Assembly: GCF_004343775.1 (NCBI RefSeq)
Contig: NZ_PTXL01000002.1
Location: 744,001 to 808,000, forward strand
Source of the DNA: Burkholderia sp. SRS-46
GTDB lineage: Bacteria > Pseudomonadota > Gammaproteobacteria > Burkholderiales > Burkholderiaceae
DNA length: 64,000 nt
Reading direction: 5' to 3'
The notes under the pieces: generated by a model
The model's input: the letters and a program-made list of their open reading frames with translations, nothing else
Databases searched by the model: none
What the model was told of the DNA's origin: nothing
Position numbers and translations under genes: made by a program
In this document: in pieces, positions 28,188 to 37,035 of the stretch
Numbering within the stretch: position 1 is the stretch's first letter
How the letters are laid out: each line of letters begins with the position of its first letter

Positions 28188-28427
28188 TCAGGCTTCCAGC
28201 TTGCTCCGGCCCTCGTCAGTAACATTCACCGGACTGGAGGATAAAAATCGGTAATTCACGGGTAGTTTCGTGGCGAGATATTTCCAGATCGGTAATTCAT
28301 TCAAATTCCAATCATTAGACTTTTCTCTACGCACAATCTTTTTATTGTTTCTCTGCGGACAGTGACAAGGGTGTGACGAACCACGCATGCATTGCGGATG
28401 CCGGTGTGTAACGTCATGTTGCGACAT
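28188..28427 (-). pseudogene. Possible small gene or gene relic
   Basis: A 79-codon frame in an AT-rich gap. Its second half (from about NLNELPIWKY to DEGRSKLEA) reads like real protein with balanced composition, while the first half (His/Cys/Arg-rich) does not. There is no convincing Shine-Dalgarno sequence. It may be the tail of a degraded gene or chance. I recognise no family. Confidence 0.2.
28247..28299. repeat. 12-bp direct repeat pair
   Basis: ATCGGTAATTCA occurs exactly at 28247-28258 and 28288-28299, start to start 41 bp, close to four helical turns. Two binding sites on the same DNA face would have this arrangement. Confidence 0.5.
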
Positions 28428-28637
28428 GTTTCGACGGTAGCGTCGAGCGACGATTCATGAATGGCGACGCCCGCCGCATGCAATGCCGCGATGCCTATGC
28501 TCGCCGCATGCGCGCGCATGCCGCGCGTCTTTCTTCAGTTCATTTGATTTCGATCAATTTTTGGCGAGCGGCGCGGGCCGCATTCATCGTTGTGCCAAGG
28601 GATTGTGTTGCACCGAGGCGCGCCGATGGCGCGGCGG

Positions 28638-29219
28638 CTAACGCAGGTCGCCGACGAGCGACGCCGCGACGATGTCGTCGATGCGCTGCGGCGGCACCAC
28701 GTAGCGCGGGTGATCGCAGCCGATCGACAGCGCGGCGCCCTGCCTGAGCGCGTCGCGCATCGGCGCGCCGAGTTCGAAGCGCACGAAGTGCACCGCGGAA
28801 GTCTTCTGGTCCGTCTCGCGATCGAGATCCTCGTCTGCGATCGCATAGACCGGCTCATGGCCGTCGACCTGCAGGTACACGCGATCCTCGACGCCGATCA
28901 GCCGCGCCAGCGCCGCGCGCCGCTCCGCGTCGTGCTCGTATTCGATCTGCAGCGTCGCCTTCAGGTTGGTGCCGTCGGGCACCAGCGGCCGGTAGGCGTC
29001 CAGCTCGCCCTCGATACCCGCCTCGTCGAAGATCTTTTCGATGTGCAGCATCTCCTGGATCTGGTAGCGGATCGTCGTCTCGTCCTCGAACAGGAAACGC
29101 AGGTGATTGCCGATCTGCACCGCGCGCCGCCGCTTGTGCGCGATGAGCCGCGCGTGTTCGGACGAGCGGATCTTCGCGTAGGCCTCGAGCGTCAGCAGGG
29201 AATCGCGGTTGAGCGTCAT
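28638..29219 (-). CDS. DUF3501 family protein
   Basis: 193 residues from the ATG at 29219, with AAGGA upstream. The sequence (LNRDSLLTLEAYAKIRSSEHARLIAHKRRRAVQIG, then FLFEDETTIRYQIQEMLHIEK) matches the DUF3501 family, found almost always beside rubrerythrin and a CCG-domain Fe-S protein, as here. No catalytic motif is visible and there is no signal peptide, so it is cytoplasmic. The context points to a peroxide or redox defence complex. Confidence 0.85.
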   Translation of the reverse strand: MTLNRDSLLTLEAYAKIRSSEHARLIAHKRRRAVQIGNHLRFLFEDETTIRYQIQEMLHIEKIFDEAGIEGELDAYRPLVPDGTNLKATLQIEYEHDAERRAALARLIGVEDRVYLQVDGHEPVYAIADEDLDRETDQKTSAVHFVRFELGAPMRDALRQGAALSIGCDHPRYVVPPQRIDDIVAASLVGDLR

Positions 29220-29242
29220 GGGATGTCCTTCGTCGATCCGGT

Positions 29243-30580
29243 TCAAATGCCGTACGCGCGACGCAGCAGCGTGAGCGGATGCGCGAGCGGCGGGTCGCCG
29301 AGCCCGGCCTCGCCGATGCCCTGCACGATGTGATGGCCCGCGAGCGCGCAGTCGGACGACACGACATCCGGCTTCGGTTCCGCCATCGACTTGAACACAG
29401 GCCCGCCGATGCGCATCGCGTCCGCATGGAATTCCTTCTTCACGCCGAACGTGCCCGCGTGCCCCGAGCAGCGCTCGACGACGTGCACGCGCGTGTCGGG
29501 CACGAGCGACAGCACGTCAGCGGTCTTGCGGCCGATGTTCTGCACGCGCGCATGACACGGCACGTGATACGACACGGTGCCGAGGCCGGTCTTGAAGTCG
29601 GTCTTCAACAGGCCGTCGCGATGCCGCGCGATCACGTATTCGAACGGATCCCAGAACGCGTCGGCGACCGCGCGCACGGCGTCGTCGCCGGGGAACATCA
29701 GCGGCAGCTCGCTCTTGTACATCAGCACGCAGCTCGGGATCGCGCCGATCAGCGCATAGCCCTCGCGCGCGTAGCGCTCGAGCACCGGGATGTTGTCGGC
29801 CTTCTTCGCGGCGACGCCGGCGAGATTGCCCTGTTCGAGCAGCGGCATTCCGCAGCACGCCTCGCGCGTCACGAGTTCGTACGGAATGTCGTTGTGCGCG
29901 AGGATCGCGAGCAGGTCATGGCCGATGCCCGGCTCGTTGAAATTCACGTAGCAGGTTGCGTAGATCGCGACCTTGCCGGGCGTGCGCTCGCCGTCGCGCA
30001 CCGGGTGGCCGTCCGAGCGCTGCGCCGTGCGCCGGAACTTGCGCGGCGCGAATTCGGGCAGCCACGCGTTGCGGTCGACGCCGAGCGCCGCTTCGAGCGC
30101 GTGGCGCGCGGGCGGCGTGCGGTTCACCGCGTTGACCGTCTGCGTGACGATCGGAATGCCCGCGAAATGGCCGAGCGCATCGGTATTCGACAGCACCTTG
30201 TCGCGCAGCGCCACTTCGCCGCGCTGGTAGCGCGCCGCCTTGCCGCGCAGCATCAGGTGCGGGAAATCGACGTTCCACGCATGCGGCGGCACATACGGGC
30301 ATTTCGTCATGTAGCAGAGATCGCACAGGTAGCACTGGTCGACGACCTTGCCGAATGCCGCCTTCGGCACTTCGTGGATGTCGCCCGTCGGCGTCTCGTC
30401 GACGAGATCGAACAGCGCCGGAAACGCGCCGCACAGCGACACGCAGCGCCGGCAGCCGGCGCAGATGTCGAACACGCGGGTCATTTCGGCGTCGATCGCG
30501 GCCTGGTCGTAGAACGTGTCGGACTGCCAGTCGAGCGGATGCCGGGTCGGGGCTTCGAGGCTGCCTTCCTTGTGTGGCAT
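29243..30580 (-). CDS. Heterodisulfide reductase-like Fe-S oxidoreductase (two 4Fe-4S clusters plus CCG domains)
   Basis: 445 residues from the ATG at 30580 (GGAGCG upstream). The N-terminus has two ferredoxin-type motifs, [11 protein letters not shown] (Cys 40, 43, 46, 50) and [12 protein letters not shown]. The C-terminal half has the two cysteine-rich CCG-like domains (REACCGMP and VPCHAR with [16 protein letters not shown]) shared with GlpC and HdrB/D. It probably passes electrons to rubrerythrin or a partner. It sits between rbr (102 bp upstream) and DUF3501 (23 bp downstream) in one operon. Confidence 0.9.
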   Translation of the reverse strand: MPHKEGSLEAPTRHPLDWQSDTFYDQAAIDAEMTRVFDICAGCRRCVSLCGAFPALFDLVDETPTGDIHEVPKAAFGKVVDQCYLCDLCYMTKCPYVPPHAWNVDFPHLMLRGKAARYQRGEVALRDKVLSNTDALGHFAGIPIVTQTVNAVNRTPPARHALEAALGVDRNAWLPEFAPRKFRRTAQRSDGHPVRDGERTPGKVAIYATCYVNFNEPGIGHDLLAILAHNDIPYELVTREACCGMPLLEQGNLAGVAAKKADNIPVLERYAREGYALIGAIPSCVLMYKSELPLMFPGDDAVRAVADAFWDPFEYVIARHRDGLLKTDFKTGLGTVSYHVPCHARVQNIGRKTADVLSLVPDTRVHVVERCSGHAGTFGVKKEFHADAMRIGGPVFKSMAEPKPDVVSSDCALAGHHIVQGIGEAGLGDPPLAHPLTLLRRAYGI

Positions 30581-30682
30581 GGGGCGCTCCAGCGCAACGG
30601 TGAGGCGCACGCGCGCGCGCCTCCCGCGCGATGCGGGCGGCGGTGCGGTGGTGTGGCGAAATGGCGGCGACGGGCGGGCGGA

Positions 30683-31105
30683 TCAGTCGACGAGCGCGTC
30701 GAGCGCTTTCGTATACCGGTTCGCGTGGCTGCGTTCGGCCTTCGCCAGCGTTTCGAACCAGTTCGCGATTTCGTCGAAGCCCTCCTCGCGGGCGGTCTTC
30801 GCCATGCCCGGATACATGTCGGTGTATTCGTGCGTCTCGCCGGCGATCGCCGATTGCAGGTTCAGCCGCGACGAACCGAACGGCAGCCCGGTCGCCGGAT
30901 CGCCGACCGCTTCGAGATATTCCAGGTGGCCGTGCGCGTGACCGGTTTCGCCTTCGGCGGTCGAGCGGAACAGCGCGGCGATGTCGTTCTGGCCTTCGAC
31001 GTCCGCCTTCGATGCGAAATACAGGTAGCGCCGGTTCGCTTGCGATTCGCCCGCGAACGCATATTTCAGGTTCTCTTCGGTTTTGCTGCCTTTGAGCTGA
31101 GCCAT
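30683..31105 (-). CDS. rbr: Rubrerythrin (ferritin-like domain only)
   Basis: 140 residues from the ATG at 31105. Diiron ligands are visible in [45 protein letters not shown] and [12 protein letters not shown]. The usual C-terminal rubredoxin (CxxC) domain is absent, so electrons must come from another protein, plausibly the Fe-S oxidoreductase encoded next. It is the first gene of the operon and probably reduces hydrogen peroxide in the cytoplasm. Confidence 0.92.
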   Translation of the reverse strand: MAQLKGSKTEENLKYAFAGESQANRRYLYFASKADVEGQNDIAALFRSTAEGETGHAHGHLEYLEAVGDPATGLPFGSSRLNLQSAIAGETHEYTDMYPGMAKTAREEGFDEIANWFETLAKAERSHANRYTKALDALVD

Positions 31106-31272
31106 CTGCGCCTCCGTGCGTGCCGGCGCAGCCAAGCGCCGAGCCGGCCATGGATATGTGGGGAACGATGCGCGCGGTGCACCGGCATCGTGCTCTTTAA
31201 TCTAGGCGTTGGCGCCGGCATCCCCCAATAGGCATTTTCAATCCACGCGATAGCCGGGCGGCGGGCGGACGC

Positions 31273-32541
31273 TCACGCATCGGCCGCGCGGCCGAGCAGC
31301 AGTTCCCGTTCGCGCGCATTGCGGGTCAGGTCCGCCGCGCGGCGGAACTCGGCCTTCGCCTCGTCGGTGCGCCCGAGCTTCGCGAGCAGGTCGCCACGCA
31401 CGCTCGGCAGCCAGTGATAGCGCGCGAGCGCCGGATCGTCGCGCAGCGCGTCGACGAGTTCGAGCCCCGCGGCCGGCCCGAACGCCATGCCCACCGCCAC
31501 CGCGCGATTCAACTCGACGACGGGCGACGGCGCGACCTCGGCGAGCGCGTCGTACAGCGCGACGATCTGCGCCCAGTCGGTGTCCGATGCCTGCCGTGCG
31601 CGCGCATGGCAGGCTGCGAGCGCCGCCTGCAGCGCATACGGCCCGCGCACGCCGCCGAGCTTCGCCGCGCGCTCGAGCGCCGCGAGGCCGCGCCGGATCA
31701 GCAGCGGATCCCAGCGGCTGCGATCCTGCTCGAGCAGCAGCACCGGGCGCCCCTGCGCGTCGGTGCGCGCGTGCATCCGCGACGCCTGCAATTCCATCAA
31801 CGCGACGAGCCCGAGCACTTCGCTCTCGTCCGGCGCGAGACCGGCAAGCACACGGCCGAGCCGCAGCGCTTCGTCGCACAGCGCGGGGCGCATCCAGTCG
31901 TCGCCCGCCGTGGCTGCATGGCCTTCGTTGAAGATCAGGTAGATCACCTCGAGCACCGACGCGAGCCGCGCCGGCCGCGCGTCGGCCGCCGGCACCTCGA
32001 ACGGCACGCGCGCCGCCGCGAGCGTGCGCTTCGCGCGCACGATCCGCTGCGCGATCGTCGGCTCGGGCGCGAGGAACGCGCGCGCGATCTCGCCCGTCGT
32101 CAGCCCGCCGAGCAGCCGCAGCGTCAGCGCGACGCGCGCGTCCGTCGACAGCACGGGATGGCATGCGGTGAAGATCAGCCGCAGCAGGTCGTCGCCGATG
32201 TCGTCGTCATGCGCATCGGCGAGCGCCTCCGCGATATCGGGCACCACGTGCGCGTCGAGCGCGTCGAGTTCATGGCCGAGCTGGCCGCGCTTCGCCGCGT
32301 GCAGCGCTTCCTGGCGAACCCGGTCGAGCGCGCGGCGCTTCACGGCCGTCATCAGCCAGGCCGCCGGGTTGTCCGGCACGCCGTCGACGGGCCAGTGTTC
32401 GAGCGCCGCGACGAGCGTGTCCTGCGCAAGCTCCTCCGCGACGCCCACGTCGCGCACCACCCGCGCGGCCCGCGCGATGATCTTCGGCGCCTCGATCCGC
32501 CAGACGGCCTCGATCGCGCGGTGCGTGGCCGCGTGCGTCAC
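31273..32541 (-). CDS. ECF sigma factor with C-terminal extension (ECF42-like)
   Basis: 422 residues from the GTG at 32541, which overlaps the VOC gene stop (GTGA). Sigma-2 region: APKIIARAARVVRDVGVAEELAQDTLVAALEHWP with PAAWLMTAVKRRALDRVR. Sigma-4 region: ALTLRLLGGLTTGEIARAFLAPEPTIAQRIVRAKRTL. Beyond residue 200 is a 220-residue helical, TPR-like extension ending YHWLPSVRGDLLAKLGRTDEAKAEFRRAA. This layout is that of the ECF42 group, typically encoded with DGPF (YCII-like) proteins and no anti-sigma factor, as in this operon. The signal is unknown. Confidence 0.9.
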   Translation of the reverse strand: MTHAATHRAIEAVWRIEAPKIIARAARVVRDVGVAEELAQDTLVAALEHWPVDGVPDNPAAWLMTAVKRRALDRVRQEALHAAKRGQLGHELDALDAHVVPDIAEALADAHDDDIGDDLLRLIFTACHPVLSTDARVALTLRLLGGLTTGEIARAFLAPEPTIAQRIVRAKRTLAAARVPFEVPAADARPARLASVLEVIYLIFNEGHAATAGDDWMRPALCDEALRLGRVLAGLAPDESEVLGLVALMELQASRMHARTDAQGRPVLLLEQDRSRWDPLLIRRGLAALERAAKLGGVRGPYALQAALAACHARARQASDTDWAQIVALYDALAEVAPSPVVELNRAVAVGMAFGPAAGLELVDALRDDPALARYHWLPSVRGDLLAKLGRTDEAKAEFRRAADLTRNARERELLLGRAADA

Positions 32542-32954
32542 GACGCCTGCCCTGGCGCGGCCGCGTCCCGCGCCACGTACATCAGCTCCCACACATGGCC
32601 GTCCGGATCGGCGAACGCATGGCCGTACATCCCCGGATACTCCAGCGGCGCGCGCGGCGTCGTGCCGCCCGCCGCGCGCGCCTTCGCGACGACCGCGTCG
32701 ACTTCGTCGCGGCTGTCGCACGACAGGCACGGCAGCACCTGCACCTGCGTGGCCGGATCGACGACGGCCCGGTCGGTGAAGGTCTGGAAGAACGGCCGGA
32801 CCAGCAGCATCGCGAAGATCGCGTCGCCGATGCGGATGCAGGCGGCCTGCTCGTTGGTGTACGCGGGCACGACCTCGAAGCCGAGCCCCGTATAGAACGC
32901 CTGCGCGCGCGGCAGGTCGGCCACCGGCAGGTTGATGAAGATCTGTTGGTGCAT
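32538..32954 (-). CDS. VOC-family (glyoxalase/bleomycin-resistance fold) protein
   Basis: 138 residues. It has the paired beta-alpha-beta-beta-beta modules of VOC enzymes: INLPVADLPRAQAFYTGLGFEVVPAY and, in the second half, YPGMYGHAFADPDGHVWELMYVA with the Glu metal ligand. Substrate unknown. It overlaps the ECF sigma gene by 4 bp and follows a DGPF-family gene by 26 bp, so it belongs to that sigma operon. Confidence 0.88.
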   Translation of the reverse strand: MHQQIFINLPVADLPRAQAFYTGLGFEVVPAYTNEQAACIRIGDAIFAMLLVRPFFQTFTDRAVVDPATQVQVLPCLSCDSRDEVDAVVAKARAAGGTTPRAPLEYPGMYGHAFADPDGHVWELMYVARDAAAPGQAS

Positions 32955-32980
32955 GACGTGCGTTCCTCGTGGTGTCGGGT

Positions 32981-33403
32981 TCAGCCGGCGTGGCCGCGCG
33001 CGGCCTGGAGTTCGCGAAACCGTTCGACCGCTTCGGTCGGGTTGAGGTCGTCCAGCTCGAACAGCTGGCGCACCTCGATCTCGCAGTCCATCTCCGCGCC
33101 GAACGGCGCCGGGAAGCGGCGTGTCCATTCGAGCGCTTCGTCGCGCGAGCGAACCTGGATCAGCGTGTAGCCGGCGATCAGCTCCTTCGTCTCGGCGAAC
33201 GGGCCGTCGATCACGGTGCCCTTGCCGCCCACGTAACGCACGCGCCACCCCTTCGAACTCGGCTTCAGGCCCGTCGCGTCGAGCAGCACGCCGGCATTCG
33301 CCAGTTCTTCGTGATAGATCGTCATCGCCTCGACGAGCCGGTCGTCCGGCAGGGCATCGGATTCGCTGACGGCATTCGCCCGGATCATGATCATGTATCG
33401 CAT
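32981..33403 (-). CDS. DGPF/YCII-related protein 1
   Basis: 140 residues. It carries the family signature in VIDGPFAETKELIAGYTLIQV and starts MRYMIMIRANAVSES. These small alpha/beta-barrel proteins resemble YciI and are encoded with ECF42 sigma factors, whose target is often this operon. The biochemical role is not known. Confidence 0.9.
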   Translation of the reverse strand: MRYMIMIRANAVSESDALPDDRLVEAMTIYHEELANAGVLLDATGLKPSSKGWRVRYVGGKGTVIDGPFAETKELIAGYTLIQVRSRDEALEWTRRFPAPFGAEMDCEIEVRQLFELDDLNPTEAVERFRELQAARGHAG

Positions 33404-33526
33404 CGTTCGCTCCTGGTTTCGATTGTCGGAGACGCCGGCTCATCGGCGCCCTGCCTGAACGACGCGCGAATCGCGCCGGATCGACACGCGGCGCGAAAGA
33501 TCAGGGTAAATACCTAGTCGAGACGC

Positions 33527-33880
33527 TCAGAGGAAGCACGGGCCGACCGCGCGGACTTCGACCGTGCACCACTGCGCGGCCGGGCACTGGCGCGCGATCT
33601 CGAGCGCTTCCGCGTGCGTGTCGACGTCGACGAGGAAAAAGCCGCCGACCATTTCCTTCGCCTCCGCGAACGGCCCGTCGATGAGGCGCGTCTCGCCGTC
33701 GCGCACCTGCACCCGCGTGCCGCGCTCCGACGTCTCGAGGGACTCGACCGCGCGCAGCACGCCGCGCGCCTTCAGGCCCGCGGCGAAATCCTGCATCCGC
33801 GCGTACAACGCCTGCCCTTCCGCGAGCGTGCGCTCGGCGCGCTGGCCGGTCGGTTCGACAATCAACAGCATGTACGCCAT
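33527..33880 (-). CDS. DGPF/YCII-related protein 2
   Basis: 117 residues from the ATG at 33880, preceded by a very good GAGGAGAACTTC ribosome-binding site. The signature is LIDGPFAEAKEMVGGFFLVDV. It is a paralogue of the neighbouring DGPF gene, 123 bp downstream. The same frame is open for over 700 bp further upstream through the rhombosortase gene with no intervening stop, so a longer fusion product could also be made. Confidence 0.85.
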   Translation of the reverse strand: MAYMLLIVEPTGQRAERTLAEGQALYARMQDFAAGLKARGVLRAVESLETSERGTRVQVRDGETRLIDGPFAEAKEMVGGFFLVDVDTHAEALEIARQCPAAQWCTVEVRAVGPCFL

Positions 33881-34612
33881 GAAGTTCTCCTCTGATTGAT
33901 CGGGTGGCGGGGCCGCAAGGCCATTCGCCTTCGATGAGCCGCTATTCTGAGCCGGCGGCACGCGGCGGTCCATTCGGCCGTTCGGACTATCGCGGCGGCC
34001 CCTCGACCGCCACGCCATCGCACTCGCCCACACGACGCCCGCGACGAACCCGGCGCTGTGCGCGGCCGGCGCGACCGGGCCGCCGAGCCATGCCGCCTGC
34101 GCGGCCGGCGCGCCGTGCAGCCCCTGCCAGCCGACCCGCACGGCCAGTGCGACGAGCGCGGCAAGCGCGATCCCGGCCGGGATCCGCCGGCCCGCCGCCG
34201 AAATCAGCGCGCAGGCCGCCGCGCCGTAGACGACGCCCGACAGGCCCGCGTAACGCACGAGCTGCGGCACGCCGAGCCACAGCCATCCGCCGGTGGCGCA
34301 GGCGAGCACGGCGATCGTGCGCACGCCGCCCGCGTCGCGCCCGGCAAGCCACGCGCACGCGGCAAGGCCCACGGCGTTGAACGATGCATGCACCCAGCCG
34401 AGATGCACGAATTGACCGGTCACGATGCGCCATGCGTGCCCGGCCGCGATCGCCGCGCGGTCATGGACGAGCGCATCCCGCAGCGACGGCGGCAGGCACT
34501 GCAGGCCGAGCACGATCGCGCAGATTGCCAGCCAGCCGCGATCGGGCGGCGTGCTTTTCTCGACCCGCGCCGGCGTCGGCCATGTCGTTGTCGCTGGCCG
34601 GATTTCAATCAC
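33527..34612 (-). CDS. Rhombosortase-type rhomboid protease, in-frame with DGPF protein 2
   Basis: From the GTG at 34612 (GGAAA upstream; 34672 is another start) the first about 190 residues form a six-helix rhomboid. The catalytic Ser is in YAGLSGVVYG and His in AHSAGFVAG. It is short and resembles rhombosortases, which cleave GlyGly-CTERM tails of secreted proteins. After the last helix the frame continues without a stop (RSRGRRDSPNGR onwards) into the DGPF protein at 33880. Either this is a real fusion or a lost stop codon. The divergent neighbour encodes a secreted nuclease with a matching C-terminal tail. Confidence 0.6.
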   Translation of the reverse strand: MIEIRPATTTWPTPARVEKSTPPDRGWLAICAIVLGLQCLPPSLRDALVHDRAAIAAGHAWRIVTGQFVHLGWVHASFNAVGLAACAWLAGRDAGGVRTIAVLACATGGWLWLGVPQLVRYAGLSGVVYGAAACALISAAGRRIPAGIALAALVALAVRVGWQGLHGAPAAQAAWLGGPVAPAAHSAGFVAGVVWASAMAWRSRGRRDSPNGRMDRRVPPAQNSGSSKANGLAAPPPDQSEENFMAYMLLIVEPTGQRAERTLAEGQALYARMQDFAAGLKARGVLRAVESLETSERGTRVQVRDGETRLIDGPFAEAKEMVGGFFLVDVDTHAEALEIARQCPAAQWCTVEVRAVGPCFL

Positions 34613-34723
34613 GGCGTCGCTTTCCCCGGAAGCACACGAGTCCGCACGATACCCGGCGCGATGCACCGGCAACCCCTGTCCGAATGACCTATTCCGGTCT
34701 TTTCATGACGGTTTGCTGTCACC

Positions 34724-36709
34724 ATGCACTCGAATCTTTCATTTTCTTTTCACCCGAATCCGCCCATGTGTCGCTCGCTGCCGTCACTCTCCCTGGTCGC
34801 CTCGCTCGTCCTGTCACCCGCTTCGCTCGCGGCCGCGCCGCCGGTCAGCGCCGGCTGCGGCGGCGCGACGACATTGATCGCCGATATCCAGGGAGGCAGC
34901 GGCCCGTCGCCGCTGGCCGGGAACACGACGTCGATCGAGGCGGTCGTCACCGCGGAATTCGGCGGCGCCGACGGCTTCGGCGGGTTCTTCGTCCAGCAGG
35001 CCGATGCGCAGCGCCAACACCGGCCGGGCGTGTCGGAGGGCCTGTTCGTCTATGCGCCGAAGGGGCGAGCCGCCGCCGGCGACGTCGTTCATGCGACCGG
35101 GCGGATCGAAGAGAAGTACGGCCAGACGCAGCTCACGCTGTTGGGCGGCATCGCCGTCTGCGCGCGCGGGCAGGCGGTCACGCCCGCGACGCTGACGCTG
35201 CCGGTCGACACCGCGTCCGCGTTCGCCGCGTATGAAGGAATGCGGGTGCGGCTGCCGCAGATGCTGACGGTCAGCGACACCTACGAACTCGGCCGCTACG
35301 GCAGCATCGCGCTCAGCAACGGCCGGCTACGCACGCCGACCCAGCTCGTCGAGCCGGCCCGGGCCGCCGCGCAGGCCGACGCGAACGCGCGCAACCGGAT
35401 CGTGCTCGACGACGGCTCCAGCCGGCAGAATCCGGCCACCGTGCCCTACCCGCCACCCGCGCTGAGCGCCGCGAACCCGTTGCGCGCCGGCTATACGGTG
35501 CGCGGCGTCGAGGGCGTGCTGGAAACGCGCTACGACACATGGCGGCTGCAACCGGTACCGGGCGCGAAGCCGCCGGTGTTCGAGCCGGCGGGCAACCCGC
35601 GCACCGACGCACCCGCGCGGCACGCCGACGCCGACCTGCGGGTCGCGTCGTTCAACGTGCACAATTACTTCAACGGCGACGGCCACGGCGGCGGCTTCGA
35701 CGATCCAGGCAACCGCGGCGCGAAATCGCCGGCCGCGTTCGCGCGGCAGGAAGCGAAGATCGTCGCGGCGCTGCGTGCGCTGCGCGCAGACGTAATCGGC
35801 CTGATGGAGATCGCGAACAACGGCTACGGCGACACGAGCGCGGTGCGGCGCCTCGCCGCGCAGCTCGGCGACGGCTGGCGCGCGGTCGAGCCCGACACGC
35901 CGCGCCTCGGCGGCGACGCGATCGCGGTCGCGCTGCTCTACGACAGCCGCACGGTCGAACCGGCCGGGCGCGCAGCCACGCTCGCGATCGACGGCCTGAA
36001 CCGCCCGCCGCTCGCGCAGACGTTCCGGCGCATCGGCGGCACGCGTGCCGTCACGGTCGCGGTCAATCACCTGAAATCGAAGAACTGCCCACGCGCGAGC
36101 GGCGCCGATCTCGATCAGGCGGACGGCCAGGGCTGCTGGAACGCGACGCGCACGCGCGCGGCCGAACGCATCGCCGACTGGCTCGCGGGCACGCCGACCG
36201 GCACCGCCGCCGACGGTGTGCTGTTGATCGGCGACCTGAACAGCTATGCGAAGGAAGACCCGATCCGCGCACTCGAAGCACGCGGCTACGTGAACCTCGT
36301 CGCGCGCTCGCTCGGCGACGATGCGTACAGCTACGTGTTCGGCGGCGAGGCCGGCTACCTCGACCACGCGCTTGCGACGCCGGCGCTCGCCGCACGCGTG
36401 AAGGCCGTGCATGACTGGCACATCAACGCCGACGAGCCGGTCGCGCTGCAATACACACTGGATTACAAGACACCGGAGCAGCAATCGCGCTACTACGCGC
36501 CGGATTCGTACCGCTCGTCGGACCACGATCCTGTCGTGATCGATCTCGCGCTCGCGGACCGCGATACGCCGGCCGCAGCGGGCGGCACCACGGCCGACGC
36601 CGCCGCTGCCGGCCCGACGAGCGCAGGCAGCGCGGATGCCGGGTTGCTCGCCGCGCTGGCGGCCATCGCCGTGAGCGCGGCTGTGTGGCGCATGCGCGGC
36701 CGCGCATGA
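34724..36709 (+). CDS. ExeM/NucH-type extracellular endonuclease with a GlyGly-CTERM-like tail
   Basis: 661 residues from 34724, or 647 from the ATG at 34766, which gives a cleaner signal peptide ending near LAAA. An N-terminal OB-fold-like domain (about 40-280) precedes an endonuclease/exonuclease/phosphatase domain with VASFNVHNYFN, GLMEIANNGYG, VNHLKSKNCP, LIGDLNSYAKEDP and the catalytic SSDHDPVVID. The C-terminus is Gly/Ala/Ser-rich, then one hydrophobic helix and a basic RMRGRA end, the pattern of rhombosortase substrates. It is probably a surface-processed DNase for extracellular DNA turnover. Confidence 0.88.
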   Translation: MHSNLSFSFHPNPPMCRSLPSLSLVASLVLSPASLAAAPPVSAGCGGATTLIADIQGGSGPSPLAGNTTSIEAVVTAEFGGADGFGGFFVQQADAQRQHRPGVSEGLFVYAPKGRAAAGDVVHATGRIEEKYGQTQLTLLGGIAVCARGQAVTPATLTLPVDTASAFAAYEGMRVRLPQMLTVSDTYELGRYGSIALSNGRLRTPTQLVEPARAAAQADANARNRIVLDDGSSRQNPATVPYPPPALSAANPLRAGYTVRGVEGVLETRYDTWRLQPVPGAKPPVFEPAGNPRTDAPARHADADLRVASFNVHNYFNGDGHGGGFDDPGNRGAKSPAAFARQEAKIVAALRALRADVIGLMEIANNGYGDTSAVRRLAAQLGDGWRAVEPDTPRLGGDAIAVALLYDSRTVEPAGRAATLAIDGLNRPPLAQTFRRIGGTRAVTVAVNHLKSKNCPRASGADLDQADGQGCWNATRTRAAERIADWLAGTPTGTAADGVLLIGDLNSYAKEDPIRALEARGYVNLVARSLGDDAYSYVFGGEAGYLDHALATPALAARVKAVHDWHINADEPVALQYTLDYKTPEQQSRYYAPDSYRSSDHDPVVIDLALADRDTPAAAGGTTADAAAAGPTSAGSADAGLLAALAAIAVSAAVWRMRGRA

Positions 36710-37035
36710 CCGGCCGCCCTCTCTGCGTCACGCCCGCAGGAAACAGGCGCAACGCAGACAAAATGCCGAATCTACCGGCACACCTTACAAATCGCGTCAC
36801 ATTTACCTGCGTCACGCGCGCGGCCCGGCACGCGCCCGCGCCATTCGCAACCAAGGCGCCCCGGCGGAGAAAAAAAATCCTCCCCCCGTCGCCCCAGGCC
36901 TGGCGGGGCTTTCCGCCCGGTACTCCGACGAAACCGAAAGCTTGTCGCGAAACTCCCCCGCACCACTCGAATCACACATATTGCAGCGATTCTTCTTATC
37001 TTCAAATTGGCCTGGTCCCAAGGAGGATGATCATC
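36710..37035. other. 326-bp intergenic region
   Basis: No gene is visible. A weak terminator-like element, GCCCC-N9-GGGGC followed by TTT (36891-36912), may end the nuclease transcript. The last 80 bp are AT-rich and should contain the promoter of the DUF883 gene, but no clear -35/-10 pair stands out. Confidence 0.4.

Larger units (their letters stand above)
27814..28637. other. 824-bp intergenic region with direct repeats and possible gene relic
   Basis: The composition is AT-rich for this genome from about 28020 to 28380. It contains a 12-bp exact direct repeat (ATCGGTAATTCA at 28247-28258 and 28288-28299) and a hairpin AGGGG-N6-CCCCT at about 28162-28177 followed by a T-rich tail. A 79-codon minus-strand frame, 28188-28427, has no ribosome-binding site. 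The region holds the promoters of the DUF4096 gene on its left; the operon to its right ends here, so nothing on that side needs a promoter. Confidence 0.5.
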
